A stretch of DNA of 64,000 bases from Silene latifolia. Lineage: Eukaryota; Streptophyta; Magnoliopsida; Caryophyllales; Caryophyllaceae. This document shows positions 62,872 through 64,000 of this stretch, piece by piece. The stretch is from the NCBI RefSeq assembly GCF_048544455.1, contig NC_133536.1, forward strand, positions 26,414,152 to 26,478,151. Direction: 5' to 3'. The position numbers were made by a program, and so were the translations under genes. Position 1 is the stretch's first letter; each line of letters begins with the position of its first letter. Below the pieces are notes generated by a model. The model was not told the origin of the DNA. It did not search any database and saw nothing but the letters and a program-made list of their open reading frames with translations.

Positions 62872-63869
62872 AGAGAGAGAGAGAGAGAGAAGAGATCAAC
62901 TAAGGTCATGTATATGTATTGAGTCCATAAGTTCTATTAAGGGCCATTGGATGGTGAAAATGGATGGCCAAGATCAACCCCAAAAAAGTGTGTTTAATAG
63001 CTAATCTCACCATCTCTCTCCTCCTTCACTAATCCACTCTAATTAATCATTAATTTACTATATATTTGTTTTCCACTCATTCATTTCTCTCTCATCTTAC
63101 ACATTTCATTTCTCTCTTCTCTCAAACTCTAAAAAAAAACAAATAAATAAAAAAAAAACCCAAAAATCCAAATAAATAAAAAACCAAAAAATCCAAATTG
63201 TAACACCCCAAGTTATTGAGAGTAAGGTTGTCCCACATCGGGGAATTGAGGAGGTTGTGATATGTTTATAAGGGATTCCACCCACCACTTAATAACAAGG
63301 CCTTGTGCTTTTGGGCTTAAGTGAGGACAAATAACTGGCCCAAAAGTGCACACCCATCTTATTGGGTTGTGTTACGGCTCATGGTGGGTCGGGTTGTTAT
63401 AAATGGTATCGAGCGACCACTGCGACCGTGTGGTGAGCCCGTGGTCGGGAGTACCCGGGTCACACACCTAGCGGGGGAGGATTCTGGGCTTGGCTGCGGT
63501 CAAATTGGAGGCACAACGAGGACGTTGTGTTCTTTAAGTGGGGGAGATTGTAACACCCCAAGTTATTGAGAGTAAGGTTGTCCCACATCGGGGAATTGAG
63601 GAGGTTGTGATATGTTTATAAGGGATTCCACCCACCACTTAATAACAAGACTTTGTGCTTTTGGGTTTAAGTGAGGACAAATAACTGGCCCAAAAGTGCA
63701 CACCCATCTTATTGGGTTGTGTTACGACAGTGGTGGGTCGGGTTGTTATACAAATAAATAAATAAAACCCAAAACACCCCAAAAAATAAAAAACCCAAAA
63801 AATCAAAAATCCAAACAAATAAAAAAGTTATCTTCCTCTACACCACCACCCCACCCGACACCACCCACC
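62869..63869. mobile_element. Element G: left part of another TA-embedded element, interrupted by a TRIM
   Basis: After (GA)n it reads GAAGAGATCAACTAAGGTC, GAGTCCATAAGTTCTATTA and GGATGGCCAAGATCAACC, the inverted copy of F's right end. The following CCAAA(A)ATCC- and CACCACC-rich DNA is complementary to the inner right part of F. A TRIM (63199-63750) interrupts it. The right end is not reached in the window. Confidence 0.6.
63199..63750 (+). mobile_element. TRIM retrotransposon, complete
   Basis: Two LTRs, 63199-63401 and 63549-63750 (~203 bp, TGTAAC ... GTTATA), flank a 147-bp interior. The PBS is at 63404-63414, TGGTATCGAGC, the initiator tRNA-Met site with one A deleted; a PPT AAGTGGGGGAGAT precedes the 3' LTR. 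Target duplication CAAAT at 63194-63198 and 63751-63755. No coding capacity. Size and layout are those of terminal-repeat retrotransposons in miniature. Confidence 0.92.
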
Positions 63870-64000
63870 GACAGTGGTGGGTCGGGTTGTTATAAATGGT
63901 ATCAGAGCGACCCTGCGACCGTGTGGTGAGCCCGTGGTCGGGAGTACCCGGGTCACACACCTAGCGGGGGAGGATTCTGGGCTTGGCTGCGGTCAAATTG
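63870..64000 (+). mobile_element. Second TRIM copy, 5'-truncated, runs off the window
   Basis: Begins with the last ~25 bp of the LTR (GACAGTGGTGGGTCGGG...), then an intact PBS TGGTATCAGAGC (63897-63908) and the interior, identical in layout to the first copy. The LTR tail carries the ACAGTGG variant of the first copy's 3' LTR, not the CTCATGG of its 5' LTR. Confidence 0.85.

Noticed and set aside
63199..63750. Cassandra-type (5S rRNA) TRIM
   Set aside because: The LTR has no 5S rRNA-like sequence; it is an ordinary TRIM.

Overview
This is plant nuclear DNA, almost certainly from a eudicot. It is AT-rich, has spliced genes with GT-AG introns and plant gene families (a COMT-type O-methyltransferase, a DUF1068 protein, CYP72A and OEP61 fragments), and is dominated by plant transposon types: Athila-type Ty3/gypsy, Ty1/copia, TRIM, Helitron, LINE and MULE-like elements. 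Species is not decidable from the sequence.

Layout. 1-932: LTR/PBS relic of a Tat/Ogre-like gypsy element, then a long (GTT)n. 1853-4420: Helitron-like element with a 3'-truncated-type LINE inserted in it. 4599-8725 (minus): an intact four-exon O-methyltransferase gene; intron 3 carries two ~0.5 kb MULE-type MITEs with 9-bp target duplications and intron 2 a long (TA)n. 10455-11348 (plus): an intact three-exon DUF1068 gene with a 24-nt middle exon. These two are the only host genes that look whole.

12058-26669 is the most unusual part: four long-TIR, non-autonomous DNA elements lie end to end, separated only by (TA)n microsatellites, in the order D1 (12133-14516), E1 (14607-19096), E2 (19113-23929), D2 (24016-26604). 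D1 and D2 are one family. E1 and E2 are Pack-MULE-like: E1 carries a broken CYP72A fragment, E2 carries exon 1 of an OEP61/TPR7-like gene and another exon. E1 and E2 each hold an inverted pair of tRNA-like sequences about 175-190 bp apart. Every one of these elements, and element F (59464-62830), contains a tandem array with a 21-bp period although the unit sequences differ. In F the array is a ~1.2 kb palindrome. F abuts a further TIR (element G, 62869 on) across another (TA)n.

26846-29439 is a pile of Helitron-like 5' ends with a divergent F-box-like gene between two direct repeats. Into this went a large Athila-type element A (29440-58895, TSD GCCAC), itself interrupted by a complete Ty1/copia element (33596-42352, TSD AATAG) in its env-position ORF and by a second Athila-related element B (45466-53507, TSD GTGTG) in its reverse transcriptase. 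A and the copia element have broken ORFs. B has no RT or integrase but an uninterrupted 927-codon gag-protease frame, so it would depend on proteins supplied in trans. At the right edge a 552-bp TRIM (63199-63750, TSD CAAAT) sits in element G and a second, truncated TRIM copy runs off the window.

All comparisons (TIRs, TSDs, repeat periods, LTR differences) were made by eye; no database or alignment program was used.
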